Positions 35,494-45,056 of a DNA stretch of 64,000 nucleotides are shown in pieces. The stretch spans positions 1 to 64,000 of the forward strand of contig CANBVJ010000001.1 of the NCBI GenBank assembly GCA_947372865.1. The letters run 5' to 3'. Made by a program: the position numbers and the translations under genes. The DNA is from Comamonadaceae bacterium (GTDB lineage: Bacteria > Pseudomonadota > Gammaproteobacteria > Burkholderiales > Burkholderiaceae_C). The notes beneath the pieces were generated by a model that saw nothing but the letters and a program-made list of their open reading frames with translations, searched no databases and was not told the DNA's origin. Each line of letters starts with the position of its first letter. The first letter of the stretch is position 1.

Positions 35494-36063
35494 ATGAATT
35501 CGCTCTTTAAAATCAACTTGGCTGAACAAATCGCACTCTTGCAGGCGCTGGGTCCGCTAGATTCTTCCATTGCAAGAGCCGTATCACTCGCTGCCCAGAC
35601 ATTGCGGGCTGGCGGGAAATTGATGTTTTGCGGCAACGGCGGTTCTGCGGCTGACTGTCAGCACTTGGCTGCGGAGCTAACTGGACGGTTCATTAAAGAT
35701 CGACGCCCACTCGCGGCAATTGCTCTTTCGACAGATACATCGGCGATTACCTGCATCGGTAACGACTATTCGTTCGATGAAGTTTTTGCTCGTCAAGTGC
35801 AAGGTTTGGGCCGTGCCGGGGATGTCTTGATCGCTATTTCTACCTCGGGCAACTCACGAAACGTGATTCGCGCTGTTGAGGAGTCCCGCGCTGCAGGAAT
35901 GTATGTCATTGGCCTTCTTGGCCGCGATGGCGGTGCAGTGAACAAATTGTGCGATGTAGCTATCGTCGTGCCAAGTCAGGTGACCGCACGCATCCAAGAG
36001 TCTCATATTCTGATCGGTCATACGCTGTGCGGAATGATTGAGCAACAGTTAGGTTTGGTTTGA
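35494..36063 (+). CDS. gmhA: Phosphoheptose isomerase
   Basis: 189 aa SIS-domain enzyme. GNGGSAADCQHLAAELTGRF and STSGNSRN are signature. Converts sedoheptulose-7-phosphate to D-glycero-D-manno-heptose-7-phosphate. Stop overlaps the next TTG start. Confidence 0.95.
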   Translation: MNSLFKINLAEQIALLQALGPLDSSIARAVSLAAQTLRAGGKLMFCGNGGSAADCQHLAAELTGRFIKDRRPLAAIALSTDTSAITCIGNDYSFDEVFARQVQGLGRAGDVLIAISTSGNSRNVIRAVEESRAAGMYVIGLLGRDGGAVNKLCDVAIVVPSQVTARIQESHILIGHTLCGMIEQQLGLV

Positions 36064-37010
36064 GAGTCGCAATAGCCCCCCTTAATCCCCACAGAGAGGC
36101 TCTGGCTGCTTGCCGGGTTTTGGTGGTGGGTGATGTGATGCTGGACCGATATTGGTTCGGTGATGTTGACCGCATCTCCCCCGAGGCTCCTGTGCCCGTG
36201 CTACTTGTTACGCGCGAACAGGAGCGATTGGGCGGGGCTGCCAACGTGGCGCTGAACGTCAAGACACTTGGTGGGCAGGTTACGCTGCTCAGTATGGTGG
36301 GGCAAGATGAGCCAGCACATCGGCTGACCGATCTCCTTCGGGCGCAGGGCGTTAACGCGGTGTTGGGCCAAGATCCTCGCTTGCAGACCATCGTCAAGCT
36401 AAGACTGATCGGTCGTTCACAGCAACTCATGCGCGTGGATTTCGAACAGGAGCCAGACCATGAGGTGCTTTCACAGATGCTGGCTGACTTCGAACGTGAA
36501 TTGCCTAGGCATGATGTTGTTCTCTTCTCGGACTACGGGAAGGGCGGGCTCGCACACATTTCGCGCATGATTGAGCTTGCGCGTATCGTCGGCAAGCCTG
36601 TACTGGTTGATCCCAAGGGGTCGGATTATTCGCGCTACGCGGGCGCCAGTGTGGTCACGCCCAACCGCGCGGAGTTGCGGCAGGTGGTTGGCGCTTGGCA
36701 AGACGAGACTGATTTGCACAGAAAGGCCGATGCCCTGCGCGTTAATCTGGGCCTTCAGGCGCTGTTGCTGACTCGCTCCGAGGAAGGGATGTCTCTGTTT
36801 CAGGCTGACAGAGTGGAGCATGTTAAAGCGCAGGTTCGAGAGGTCGCCGATGTCACCGGCGCTGGTGACACCGTGATTGCAACCCTTGCTTTGATGCTTT
36901 GCTGTGGCTTAAGCATGGCGCAGTCCATGGAAATATCCAATCGCGCTGGCGGTCTGGTTGTGTCAAAGTTCGGGACATCCACCGTAAGTTACGACGAGCT
37001 GTTTGTATGA
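36060..37010 (+). CDS. rfaE1: D-beta-D-heptose 7-phosphate kinase (monofunctional HldE N-domain)
   Basis: 316 aa PfkB-family kinase starting at TTG overlapping the gmhA stop. GDVMLDRYWFGDVDRISPEAPVPV, NRAEL and GAGDTVIATLAL (anion hole, catalytic Asp) are clear. Escherichia coli HldE has an extra C-terminal adenylyltransferase; it is missing here, so that activity must be encoded elsewhere. Confidence 0.93.
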   Translation: MRVAIAPLNPHREALAACRVLVVGDVMLDRYWFGDVDRISPEAPVPVLLVTREQERLGGAANVALNVKTLGGQVTLLSMVGQDEPAHRLTDLLRAQGVNAVLGQDPRLQTIVKLRLIGRSQQLMRVDFEQEPDHEVLSQMLADFERELPRHDVVLFSDYGKGGLAHISRMIELARIVGKPVLVDPKGSDYSRYAGASVVTPNRAELRQVVGAWQDETDLHRKADALRVNLGLQALLLTRSEEGMSLFQADRVEHVKAQVREVADVTGAGDTVIATLALMLCCGLSMAQSMEISNRAGGLVVSKFGTSTVSYDELFV

Positions 37011-37226
37011 CCCGCTTGGAGGAAAAGGTCTGCGCGTAAGCTGAATTGCACTTCCTCTGGGACGCGTTGCACCGTCGGCCCCTGAATTGCTGCCACTTTG
37101 CGGATAGCTGATCGGTGCAGTTAATTTGAACCCTAGAGTCAAGCTACCAGGTAAGGGCCCGATGGAGTGTCGCACTGAGTTTCTGGCTTGCACAACAAAC
37201 CACTATCACAAACCGACCAATACCCA

Positions 37227-39224
37227 ATGACCACCCAATTCGCCCGCTGGGCAATGCCCGTACTGACGCTGCCTCGTTCGGCCAAGCGGGGACTTGTCTT
37301 GGCGCTTGACGTAGGCCTATGTGTAATGAGCGTCTGGTTCGCCTATTACCTGCGTCTTGGGGAATTTGTGCCCCTTTCTAGCGCGCCCATTTTGGCTGTT
37401 GTGGCGGCGCTGGCCCTTTCCGTGCCTATTTTTGTGGTTTCAGGCTTGTACCGGGCTATCTTTCGTTACAGCGGCCTGCCGGCCATGCTCACGATGGCGC
37501 GCGCGCTGGGGGTCTACGGGCTGCTTTACGCTGCGGTGTTCACCGCAATGGGTGTAGACGGCGTACCCCGCACGGTGGGCTTGATTCAGCCCATGTTGTT
37601 GCTTTTGTTCGTGGGTTCGTCTCGGGCGCTTGCGCGCGTTTGGATAGGCGATGTGCACCGCACCAAGCGTGAAAGAGCGTCTTTGCGCCAAGTGCTGATT
37701 TATGGCGCTGGAAGCGCCGGGCGCCAACTGGCTGCCGCGATGGCCAACGGGCAGGAGCTGCGCGTGGTGGGCTACTTGGACGACGACGAGCGGCTGCGCG
37801 GGCAGGTGCTCAATGGCTTGCCCATTCATTACCCCGCCGACTTGCCCGGTATTTTGGAAGTGCGCCCGGTCACTGATGTGTTGTTGGCCCTGCCCAACCT
37901 ATCGCGCCACCGGCGTAACGACATACTCGCCTCGCTGCTGCCCTATCGGCTGGCCGTGCGTACCTTGCCGGCGATGGCCGACCTGGCGGCTGGCCGGGTG
38001 AGTTTGAGCGACGTGCAGGAGCTTGACGTAGATGACCTGTTGGGGCGTGAGCCGGTCAAACCCAATGGGCTCTTGCTCAACCGCAACACGCGCGACAAGG
38101 TGGTGCTGGTAACCGGTGCGGGCGGCAGCATAGGCAGCGAGCTCTGCCGCCAGATTCTGAAGACCGGCCCGAGGCTGCTGCTGCTGGTAGAGATGAGCGA
38201 GTTCGCGCTGTACCAAGTGCACCAGGACTTGTTGGCCCTGGCCGGCGGTACCGCTGATGGCTCGGCGCGTTTGGCCGAAGCAAAGGTGGATGCGGGTATA
38301 GAAATCGTGCCGCTCCTGGCCTCGGTCTGCGATGAGGACCGGATGCACGAAATCATGGACACCTGGCGGCCCGACACCGTCTACCACGCCGCCGCTTATA
38401 AGCATGTGCCGATGGTGGAGCACAACCCCGCGCAGGGCGTGCGCAACAACGTCTGGGGCACGCGGGTGTGCGCCGAGGCGGCCACACTCTGCGGTGTCCG
38501 GAACTTCGTGCTGATCAGCACCGACAAGGCGGTGCGCCCTACCAATGTGATGGGCGCGACCAAGCGCCTGGCCGAGATGGTGCTGCAGGCCCTGGCCGAA
38601 CGCGGCCAGGCGACGCCTGGTGGCACGGTGTTCTCGATGGTGCGCTTTGGCAACGTGCTGGGCTCTAGCGGCTCGGTGGTGCCGCTTTTTCGCCAGCAGA
38701 TCAAGGACGGCGGGCCCATTACCTTGACCCATGCCGACATTACGCGCTACTTCATGAGTATTCCCGAGGCGGCGCAACTGGTGATTCAGGCCGGTGCCAT
38801 GGCCAGCGGCGGCGACGTGTTCGTGCTGGACATGGGGCAGCCCGTGCGCATCTACGACCTGGCAAGCCGCATGGTGGAACTCAGCGGCCTGGTGGTAAAG
38901 AACGAGGCCAACCCCGACGGCGATATTGAACTCTGCGTCACTGGCTTGCGCCCCGGCGAAAAGCTTTACGAAGAGCTGCTCATTGGCGACAACCCAGAAC
39001 CCACGCAGCATCCCCGCATCATGGCGGCGCACGAGGACTTTCTGCCTTGGGGACGACTGAGCCAGCAGCTCGACGCACTGGGCATGGCGCTGGGCGTGAA
39101 CGACGTACCGGTGATCCGGCGCATGCTGGGGCAACTGGTGCCGGGCTACCAGCCGATGGGCGATGTGGTGGACTGGGTGCACATGGCGCAGGAGCGCGAG
39201 GCGCCGCAGGCCGACTTGGGTTAA
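37227..39224 (+). CDS. wbpM: WbpM/CapD-type UDP-GlcNAc 4,6-dehydratase
   Basis: 665 aa. Four N-terminal membrane helices (residues 20-115), a first Rossmann-like domain (YGAGSAGRQLA) and the catalytic SDR domain (VLVTGAGGSIGSELCRQI; STDKAVRPTNVMGATKR). It forms UDP-4-keto-6-deoxy-GlcNAc, precursor of UDP-QuiNAc and others, at the inner membrane. The 176 nt before it holds no gene. It ends tail to tail with the next gene, with a 4-nt overlap. ATG 37227 was chosen over an upstream in-frame TTG at 37188. Confidence 0.93.
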   Translation: MTTQFARWAMPVLTLPRSAKRGLVLALDVGLCVMSVWFAYYLRLGEFVPLSSAPILAVVAALALSVPIFVVSGLYRAIFRYSGLPAMLTMARALGVYGLLYAAVFTAMGVDGVPRTVGLIQPMLLLLFVGSSRALARVWIGDVHRTKRERASLRQVLIYGAGSAGRQLAAAMANGQELRVVGYLDDDERLRGQVLNGLPIHYPADLPGILEVRPVTDVLLALPNLSRHRRNDILASLLPYRLAVRTLPAMADLAAGRVSLSDVQELDVDDLLGREPVKPNGLLLNRNTRDKVVLVTGAGGSIGSELCRQILKTGPRLLLLVEMSEFALYQVHQDLLALAGGTADGSARLAEAKVDAGIEIVPLLASVCDEDRMHEIMDTWRPDTVYHAAAYKHVPMVEHNPAQGVRNNVWGTRVCAEAATLCGVRNFVLISTDKAVRPTNVMGATKRLAEMVLQALAERGQATPGGTVFSMVRFGNVLGSSGSVVPLFRQQIKDGGPITLTHADITRYFMSIPEAAQLVIQAGAMASGGDVFVLDMGQPVRIYDLASRMVELSGLVVKNEANPDGDIELCVTGLRPGEKLYEELLIGDNPEPTQHPRIMAAHEDFLPWGRLSQQLDALGMALGVNDVPVIRRMLGQLVPGYQPMGDVVDWVHMAQEREAPQADLG

Positions 39225-40123
39225 GGCCCTTCGCCCCCCACCAGTCCAAGCCTCCCATACTCCCCCCGCTTCATCTCCAAATACTCAGCCCGCCCCAACT
39301 CGTGCAGCTGCTGCGGATAGCGCTCGGTCTCGTCGTACCAGCAGGGCGCCATTTGGGCAAAGCGCTGGGCAGAGGCTTCGGTGCCTGCAAACTGCAGGCC
39401 GCAGCTTAAGGCCATAAAGTAGCGCATGGTGTTGCGCTCAATAATGCCGCGCACGCCGCCCACAAACTGCGCGTCGGCGGGGCGGTTGGCCTCACTGGGC
39501 GGGGCCTGTTCTTTGCTGAATCCCACTTTGCCCCGCCCCAGTGTTTGCAGGTACACACCCGTGGCCAGGCGCCCGGCCAGGCTGCTGCGGTAGCTGTAGT
39601 GCAGGTGGATAAACGATTTGCGCGCGCCCAAGGCAATGGCCTGCACGCGCAGCGTGCCGTCCTTGGTGCCCAGGGGGCCAGTGGCAGAGCTCAAGTGCGT
39701 CTCCAGCACGGCGGCTTGCGGGGCCGATGTCTCAAACCTGAAATCCATGGGCGTGGTGCTGGCCAGCGCCTGCGGGCCTTTGGTGCCCATGCGCATTTGC
39801 AGGGCGGGCGCTTCGTCTTGGCGGCCCACGATGCAGCTTTTGGTGTTGCTGATTAGCAGCAAGATTTCGCACCAGCGCTGCGGGCTGCGGTTGACCAGCT
39901 CCAGGCTGGCCAGTGGCACGTCCAGCGTGGCATAAATATCGCCGCTCAGGCGCTCGGACGCTTCGGTCGAATCAAGCACCAGTTCGCGTTGAAACGGGCT
40001 TTGCACCAGGCGCGGCTGCAGGCTGCGGTACAAGCTTTGCATTTCGCCCAAGTCCGCACTGTGGGCAAGCGTCGCCAGCACGGCGCCTAAATACAACAAA
40101 AAAAGCCGGGCCAAAGTTTGCAT
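39221..40123 (-). CDS. Exported protein of unknown function
   Basis: 300 aa. Signal peptide (LARLFLLYLGAVLATLAHSAD, cut after HSA). The mature part has no recognised motif; it is rich in beta-forming residues and has several Cys (WCEILLL, SCIVG, SCGLQF, PCWYDE) that could form disulfides. GC-rich codon use shows it is chromosomal, outside the O-antigen transfer. ATG 40123 was chosen because it directly precedes the signal peptide; the upstream frame reads into promoter DNA. Confidence 0.6.
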   Translation of the reverse strand: MQTLARLFLLYLGAVLATLAHSADLGEMQSLYRSLQPRLVQSPFQRELVLDSTEASERLSGDIYATLDVPLASLELVNRSPQRWCEILLLISNTKSCIVGRQDEAPALQMRMGTKGPQALASTTPMDFRFETSAPQAAVLETHLSSATGPLGTKDGTLRVQAIALGARKSFIHLHYSYRSSLAGRLATGVYLQTLGRGKVGFSKEQAPPSEANRPADAQFVGGVRGIIERNTMRYFMALSCGLQFAGTEASAQRFAQMAPCWYDETERYPQQLHELGRAEYLEMKRGEYGRLGLVGGEGP

Positions 40124-40352
40124 GGTTCGCGTCACGATCTGTAAACATGCGCAGCGCATGTGGCGCTATCTTGCACCGGTTTGCCCCCATATCCGCTGCT
40201 TGTTGGACCCAATCTGGCCGCTTCGTGCGCTGCGTCAATGCCCGAGCGGGGGCCACAGCGCTAATGCGGGGCCCCGTTGAAGGGGCGTTTCTGGTGGTAG
40301 GCTCAAAGCTGTCATCAACACGTCACCGTTTGCTTGGATCGAGACCCCCGCC

Positions 40353-41585
40353 GTGCCCGAAAAAGTTGTCGTCAAAAACCTCTACAAAGTCTATGGCTCC
40401 GAGCCGGGGCGCGCCATGGACATGCTGCGCGCTGGCCAGACCAAAGACCAGATTTTTCAACAGACCGGCATGGTCGTTGGCGTGACAGACGCCAGCTTTG
40501 CGGTCAACGAGGGCGAGATATTTGTCCTGATGGGCCTGTCGGGCTCGGGCAAGTCCACGCTGATTCGCCTGCTCAACCGCTTGGTGGAACCCACGCATGG
40601 GCAAATTTTGCTGGGTGGCCAAGACGTGGCCGCTATGAGCAAGAAAGCGCTGATCGCGCTGCGGCGCAAAGACCTGGCCATGGTGTTCCAGTCGTTTGCG
40701 TTGTTGCCGCACCTGTCGGTGCTGCAAAACACCGCCTTTGGCCTGGAAGTCGCCGGCGTGGACCGCAAGGCGCGTGAGCGCCGCGCCATGGAAGTGCTCG
40801 ACCAGGTGGGCTTGCGCACCTTTGCGCACCAGATGCCCGCAGCCCTTTCAGGCGGCATGCAGCAGCGCGTGGGTCTGGCGCGCGCGCTGGCGGTAGACCC
40901 GTCGCTCATGCTGATGGACGAGGCGTTTTCGGCGCTAGACCCGCTCAAACGCACTGAAATGCAAGAACTATTGCTGCAACTGCAAAAAGAGCAGCAGCGC
41001 ACCATTGTGTTTGTGTCGCATGACCTGGACGAGGCCTTTCATATTGGCAACCGCATCGCCATCATGGAAGGCGGGCGCATTGTGCAAGTGGGCACGCCCG
41101 CCGAAATCTTGCGCAACCCCAGCGACGCTTATGTGCGCGCCTTCTTCAAAGGCGTCGACGTCAAAAAATACCTCTTGGCCCAAGACGTGGCCCGCATGGA
41201 CGAAACCCTGCTGATTCGCCCCAGCGCAGACGCCCGTGCCGACATGGCGCAGGCGGTGGAGCAGCTGCGCCAGACTCGGCGCAACTACGCCTTTGTGGTG
41301 GGCAACGACGCGCGCCTGCGTGGCGGTGTGTCGCTGGACACGCTCTTGCGCGGCCTGGAGTCGGGCGCCAGCAGCCTGGACGGCCTGTATTTGGACGACA
41401 TGGGCCCGGTGCCCGCCGCCCTGAGCCTGAACGCGCTGATCGGGCGCATCGTGCGCCATCCGCTGCCGCTTCCGGTGGTGGACGCGCAGCAGCGCTACCT
41501 GGGTGCGGTGACGCAAACGGTGTTGCTGCAAAAAATGGTGGACATTGACACAGACGCGCAAATAGGGGAGGCCGGCGATGAGTGA
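40353..41585 (+). CDS. proV: Glycine betaine/proline ABC transporter, ATP-binding subunit
   Basis: 410 aa from GTG. Quaternary-amine transporter ATPase: Walker A GLSGSGKST, signature LSGGMQQRVGLARAL, Walker B LMLMDEAF, switch His in VSHDLDEA, and two C-terminal CBS motifs (residues about 275-400) that sense ionic strength in OpuA/ProV. Overlaps proW by 8 nt. It drives uptake of betaine or choline. Confidence 0.94.
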   Translation: MPEKVVVKNLYKVYGSEPGRAMDMLRAGQTKDQIFQQTGMVVGVTDASFAVNEGEIFVLMGLSGSGKSTLIRLLNRLVEPTHGQILLGGQDVAAMSKKALIALRRKDLAMVFQSFALLPHLSVLQNTAFGLEVAGVDRKARERRAMEVLDQVGLRTFAHQMPAALSGGMQQRVGLARALAVDPSLMLMDEAFSALDPLKRTEMQELLLQLQKEQQRTIVFVSHDLDEAFHIGNRIAIMEGGRIVQVGTPAEILRNPSDAYVRAFFKGVDVKKYLLAQDVARMDETLLIRPSADARADMAQAVEQLRQTRRNYAFVVGNDARLRGGVSLDTLLRGLESGASSLDGLYLDDMGPVPAALSLNALIGRIVRHPLPLPVVDAQQRYLGAVTQTVLLQKMVDIDTDAQIGEAGDE

Positions 41586-42465
41586 GTTTCTGCCTTTGGG
41601 CGAATGGGTGGACCGGGGCGTCAAATTCGTCATCGACAACGACGGCGGCACGCTGGAGCGCCTGGGCTCGGGCATTGGCAGCTTTACCGAAACCATTGAG
41701 CTGGCGCTGCAGGCGCTGCCCGTAGGCGTGGTGGCTGGCGTGCTGGTGCTGACCGCCTGGTGGCGCGTGGGCTGGCAGTTTGCGCTGTTTTGCCTGGCGT
41801 GCTGCTTTGTGATTTACGACACCGGCTTTTGGCCCCAGACCATGGTGACGCTGGCCTTGGTGTTTGCCGCCACCTTTATCAGCCTGCTGCTCGGGCTGCC
41901 GCTGGGCATTGGGGTGGCGGCCAGCCGCCGCATGGCTGCGGTGGTGCGCCCCACGCTGGACTTTATGCAAACCATGCCGGCCTTTGTTTACCTGATACCG
42001 GCGGCCATGCTGTTTGGCCTGGGCCGCGTGCCCGGCGTGCTGGCCACGGTGATATTTGCCATGCCGCCCGTGGTGCGCCTGACCAGCCTGGGCATCCGGC
42101 AGGTCAACAAAGAGCAGGTCGAAGCCGGCATTACTTTTGGCTGCACGCCGCTGCAAGTGCTGTTCAAGGTGCAGATTCCGGGCGCCATGCCGTCCATCAT
42201 GGCGGGCATCAACCAGACCATCATGATGGCCTTGTCCATGGTCATCATTGCGTCCATGGTGGGGGCAGGGGGCTTGGGCAACGACGTGCTGGCCAGCATC
42301 CAGCGTCTCGATATTGGCCTGGGCTTTGAGTCGGGCCTGGCCGTGGTGCTGCTGGCCATCATGCTGGACCGCATTACCGAGACTTTTGGCAGCGCGCAGC
42401 CCCGGCGCAGCTGGCGCGCCAAACTCGGCCTGGGCGAGCGTGCGAAAAGCGCAGACCGGCCATGA
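41578..42465 (+). CDS. proW: Glycine betaine/proline ABC transporter, permease
   Basis: 295 aa with six to seven membrane helices. The EAA loop is present (VEAGITFGCTPLQVLFKVQIPGAMPSIMAGINQTIMMALSMVIIASMVGAGGLG). Forms the channel for the ATPase upstream. The substrate-binding subunit is encoded 9 kb downstream at 51459. Confidence 0.94.
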   Translation: MSEFLPLGEWVDRGVKFVIDNDGGTLERLGSGIGSFTETIELALQALPVGVVAGVLVLTAWWRVGWQFALFCLACCFVIYDTGFWPQTMVTLALVFAATFISLLLGLPLGIGVAASRRMAAVVRPTLDFMQTMPAFVYLIPAAMLFGLGRVPGVLATVIFAMPPVVRLTSLGIRQVNKEQVEAGITFGCTPLQVLFKVQIPGAMPSIMAGINQTIMMALSMVIIASMVGAGGLGNDVLASIQRLDIGLGFESGLAVVLLAIMLDRITETFGSAQPRRSWRAKLGLGERAKSADRP

Positions 42466-43484
42466 GAGCGGCCCCCGCTACCCACCTCAGCAGCGCGGGC
42501 GTGCACCGCTTTGTGTTTTTGACTCTGCCCAATTACTCGCTGATTGCGCTCTCCAGCGCAGTGGAGGCCCTGCGCATGGCTAACCGCGTGGCCAAAAAAG
42601 AGATTTACCAGTGGACACTGGCCAGCATGGACGGCACACCCGTGCCCGCCAGCAACGGCCTGTCCATGGCGCCCACCGTGGCGCTGGACGACGCTGGCCC
42701 GGCGCAAATCGTGTTCGTCTGCGGCGGCGTGGACATCGAGGCCGCCTGCACCAGCGAGGTGATAGCGGCGCTGCGCCGCCTGGCCCAGCGGCAGATGGCC
42801 CTGGGGTCTTTGTGCACCGGCGGCTATGTGCTGGCCAAGGCTGGGCTGCTGGACAAATACAAGGCGGTGGTGCACTGGGAAAACATGTCCGCGCTGGAAG
42901 AACAGTTTCCCAAAGTGATTTTTTCGCGCCAGCTGTTTGCTATTGACCGCGACCGCTACACCTGCTCGGGCGGTGTAGCGCCGCTGGATTTGATGCTCAA
43001 CATCATCCAGGGCCACCTGGGGCGCGACGTGGCGCCCATGATCTCAGAGCAGTTCATCCTAGACCGCATCCGCAACGACCAAGACCGCCAGCACGTGCCG
43101 CTGATGGCGCGCGTAGGCCTGTTCCACGAAAACCTTATTGAGGCCGCCGCCCTGATGGAGGCCAATCTGGAAGAGCCCCTGTCCTTGGACGAGATTGCCG
43201 ACTTGGTGGGCGTGTCGCGCCGCCAGATCGAGCGCCTTTTCAAACGCTACGTGGGCGAGGTGCCCACCAAGTACTACCTGGACATGCGCCTGCGCCGCGC
43301 CCGCAGCCTGCTGCTGCAAACCGCCATGTCGGTGATGGAAGTGGCCGTGGCCTGCGGCTTTCAGTCGCCACCGCATTTTTCCAAGTGCTACCGCGACCTG
43401 TTTGGCCACACCCCCAGCGCCGAACGGCGCAACAGCCGCCTGGCTTTGTTGGCGCCGGTATCCAGCAAAGGAAGCCTCTCTTAG
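42462..43484 (+). CDS. gbdR: GbdR-like transcriptional regulator (GlxA/AraC family)
   Basis: 340 aa. N-terminal DJ-1/PfpI-like sensor domain (residues 10-180, FVFLTLPNYSLIALSSAVEALRMANRV; CTGGYVLAKAG) and a C-terminal AraC helix-turn-helix pair (LDEIADLVGVSRRQIERLFKRYVGE; VMEVAVACGFQSPPHFSKCYRDLFG). In Pseudomonas GbdR senses betaine/dimethylglycine and activates betaine catabolism, including purU. Overlap with proW (ATGA) and the surrounding genes make the same role likely here. Confidence 0.85.
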   Translation: MRAAPATHLSSAGVHRFVFLTLPNYSLIALSSAVEALRMANRVAKKEIYQWTLASMDGTPVPASNGLSMAPTVALDDAGPAQIVFVCGGVDIEAACTSEVIAALRRLAQRQMALGSLCTGGYVLAKAGLLDKYKAVVHWENMSALEEQFPKVIFSRQLFAIDRDRYTCSGGVAPLDLMLNIIQGHLGRDVAPMISEQFILDRIRNDQDRQHVPLMARVGLFHENLIEAAALMEANLEEPLSLDEIADLVGVSRRQIERLFKRYVGEVPTKYYLDMRLRRARSLLLQTAMSVMEVAVACGFQSPPHFSKCYRDLFGHTPSAERRNSRLALLAPVSSKGSLS

Positions 43485-43542
43485 AGTGGTGTTTCACATG
43501 CGCGGTATTTGAGTTAGTCCGGACTTCATTTCCCCCCCCCTA

Positions 43543-43778
43543 TCCCCCCAGCCCCCTTTCCACCCCAGCGGGGTGGAAAGGGGGAGCTAACAGCCACATT
43601 TGTTTTTTCGCTTTGGCTAGGGCACCACTGGCCACTTCTGTGGGAATTCGGCTAATGGCCTATATATCGTGCAAGGAGTGGGTGTACCGCCTGTAGAAGG
43701 CTAGCCGAAGCGACGAAGCCAAATGTGGCTGTTTGGCCCCCCTCTCTCGCCCGCTGGGCGAGAGAGGGGTTGGGGGAG
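43543..43778. repeat. BIME/MITE-like inverted pair of hairpin repeats
   Basis: Left arm 43543-43620 and right arm 43701-43778 are inverted, imperfect copies. Each has a GC hairpin (43552-43584: 15-bp perfect stem, loop AGC; 43739-43769: 14-bp perfect stem, loop GCT), then AACAGCCACATTTG, then CGCTT(T/C)GGCTAG. The two halves face each other across an 80-nt centre. Such paired palindromes are REP/BIME or non-autonomous transposon-like elements. The 43485-43875 interval holds no gene. Confidence 0.75.
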
Positions 43779-43875
43779 AGAGTGGGCAAAAAGCGCCGCA
43801 ACGCAAATACAACTTTCCCCCCGCGAGGATTTGACGTAAAGCCAAGCGCGCAGAGAGCCGCGCGCCGACGCCGTC

Positions 43876-44751
43876 TTAGCGAAACACCACAGTACGGCTG
43901 CCGTTCAAGAACACCCGGCGCTCGATGTGAAAGCGCAAGGCGGTGGCCAGCGCGCGGCACTCGGAGTCGCGTCCGGCAGAAGCCAGCTTTTCTGGGGTGT
44001 AAGTGTGGTCCACGCGCTCGACAAACTGCTCGATGATTGGGCCTTCGTCCAGGTCGGCGGTCACATAGTGCGCCGTGGCGCCCGTGAGCTTGACGCCGCG
44101 CGTGTGCGCTTGGTGGTAAGGCTTTGCACCCTTGAAACCGGGCAAGAACGAGTGGTGGATGTTCATGGCGCGCCCGCGCAGGTTGCGGCACAGCTCGTCA
44201 GACAGCACTTGCATATAGCGCGCCAGCACCACCAGCTCGCTTTGCGTTTCTTCCACGATGGCCAGCAGGCGTGCCTCTTGGGCTGCTTTGGTGTCAGGCG
44301 TCACTGGCAGGTGGACATAAGGAATGCCGTGCGACTCCACCAAGGCTTTCAGGTCGGGGTGGTTGGACACCACGGTGGTGATGTCCATATTGAGCTCGCC
44401 AGTGCGCTGGCGGTACAGCAGGTCAACCAGGCAGTGGTCAAATTTGGACACCATGATCAGCACGCGCGGCTTTTTGGTGCCGTCGTAGATCGACCATTCC
44501 ATTTGCTCTTTGGTGGCGACTTCTTCAAACTGCGCGCGCAACGCGTCCAGCGCCGGGGTGTGGTCCGGGTCGGCGTAGAAAGTGACGCGCACGAAAAAAC
44601 GCTCGCTCAGGATGTCGTCAAACTGCTGCATATCGGTGATGTAGCAGCGCCGAGAGGCCAAAAACCCCGACACCGCCGCCACCGTGCCCAGGCGACTGGC
44701 GCAACTGGCGTTCAAGATGTAATGCGGTTTGCCTTCGAGAGCGACGGACAT
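43876..44751 (-). CDS. purU: Formyltetrahydrofolate deformylase
   Basis: 291 aa. N-terminal ACT domain (residues 5-85) and formyl-hydrolase domain with NHPDLK, HHSFLPGFKGAKPYHQAHTRGVKLTGATAHYV and LDEGPIIEQ. It releases formate and THF from 10-formyl-THF. In betaine degraders it is the exit of the one-carbon route. Divergent from the corrinoid operon. Confidence 0.95.
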   Translation of the reverse strand: MSVALEGKPHYILNASCASRLGTVAAVSGFLASRRCYITDMQQFDDILSERFFVRVTFYADPDHTPALDALRAQFEEVATKEQMEWSIYDGTKKPRVLIMVSKFDHCLVDLLYRQRTGELNMDITTVVSNHPDLKALVESHGIPYVHLPVTPDTKAAQEARLLAIVEETQSELVVLARYMQVLSDELCRNLRGRAMNIHHSFLPGFKGAKPYHQAHTRGVKLTGATAHYVTADLDEGPIIEQFVERVDHTYTPEKLASAGRDSECRALATALRFHIERRVFLNGSRTVVFR

Positions 44752-45056
44752 GGGTGTTTTCTCCTTATGTTTTCAGTGGGCGGGGCCGGCGAACGGCTCC
44801 TGTGCGGTGGCTGCAGTCTATGGATTCCAAGCCCGCAATGTTATCTGGCCGCGACGGCAATTTCCCCTCGGACGACGCCACGCCTGCCCAGGGCAGCAAT
44901 TGTTTGCATTGGCTTCACCCTCAGGGCGCCTGTCGTCTCGCGACAATCGCAAGTCGCTAAACTGTCAGCCGTTCAGTCTCGCGACTCGTACATTGCAATC
45001 ACATTTGCGCAGCCCTTGTAGGGGGTGCGCCAGAAACCAACCCTAAGGAGTTAGCC
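44752..45056. other. Divergent regulatory interval between purU and the corrinoid operon
   Basis: 305 nt without a gene. The decamer GTCTCGCGAC occurs twice in the same direction, at 44935-44944 and 44976-44985, 41 bp apart (about four helical turns). These are candidate activator sites, possibly for the GbdR-like protein. No cobalamin riboswitch was seen. Confidence 0.4.

Noticed and set aside
37899-39182. A 427-aa minus-strand frame opposite wbpM
   Set aside because: His-rich antisense composition typical of shadow frames in GC-rich DNA.
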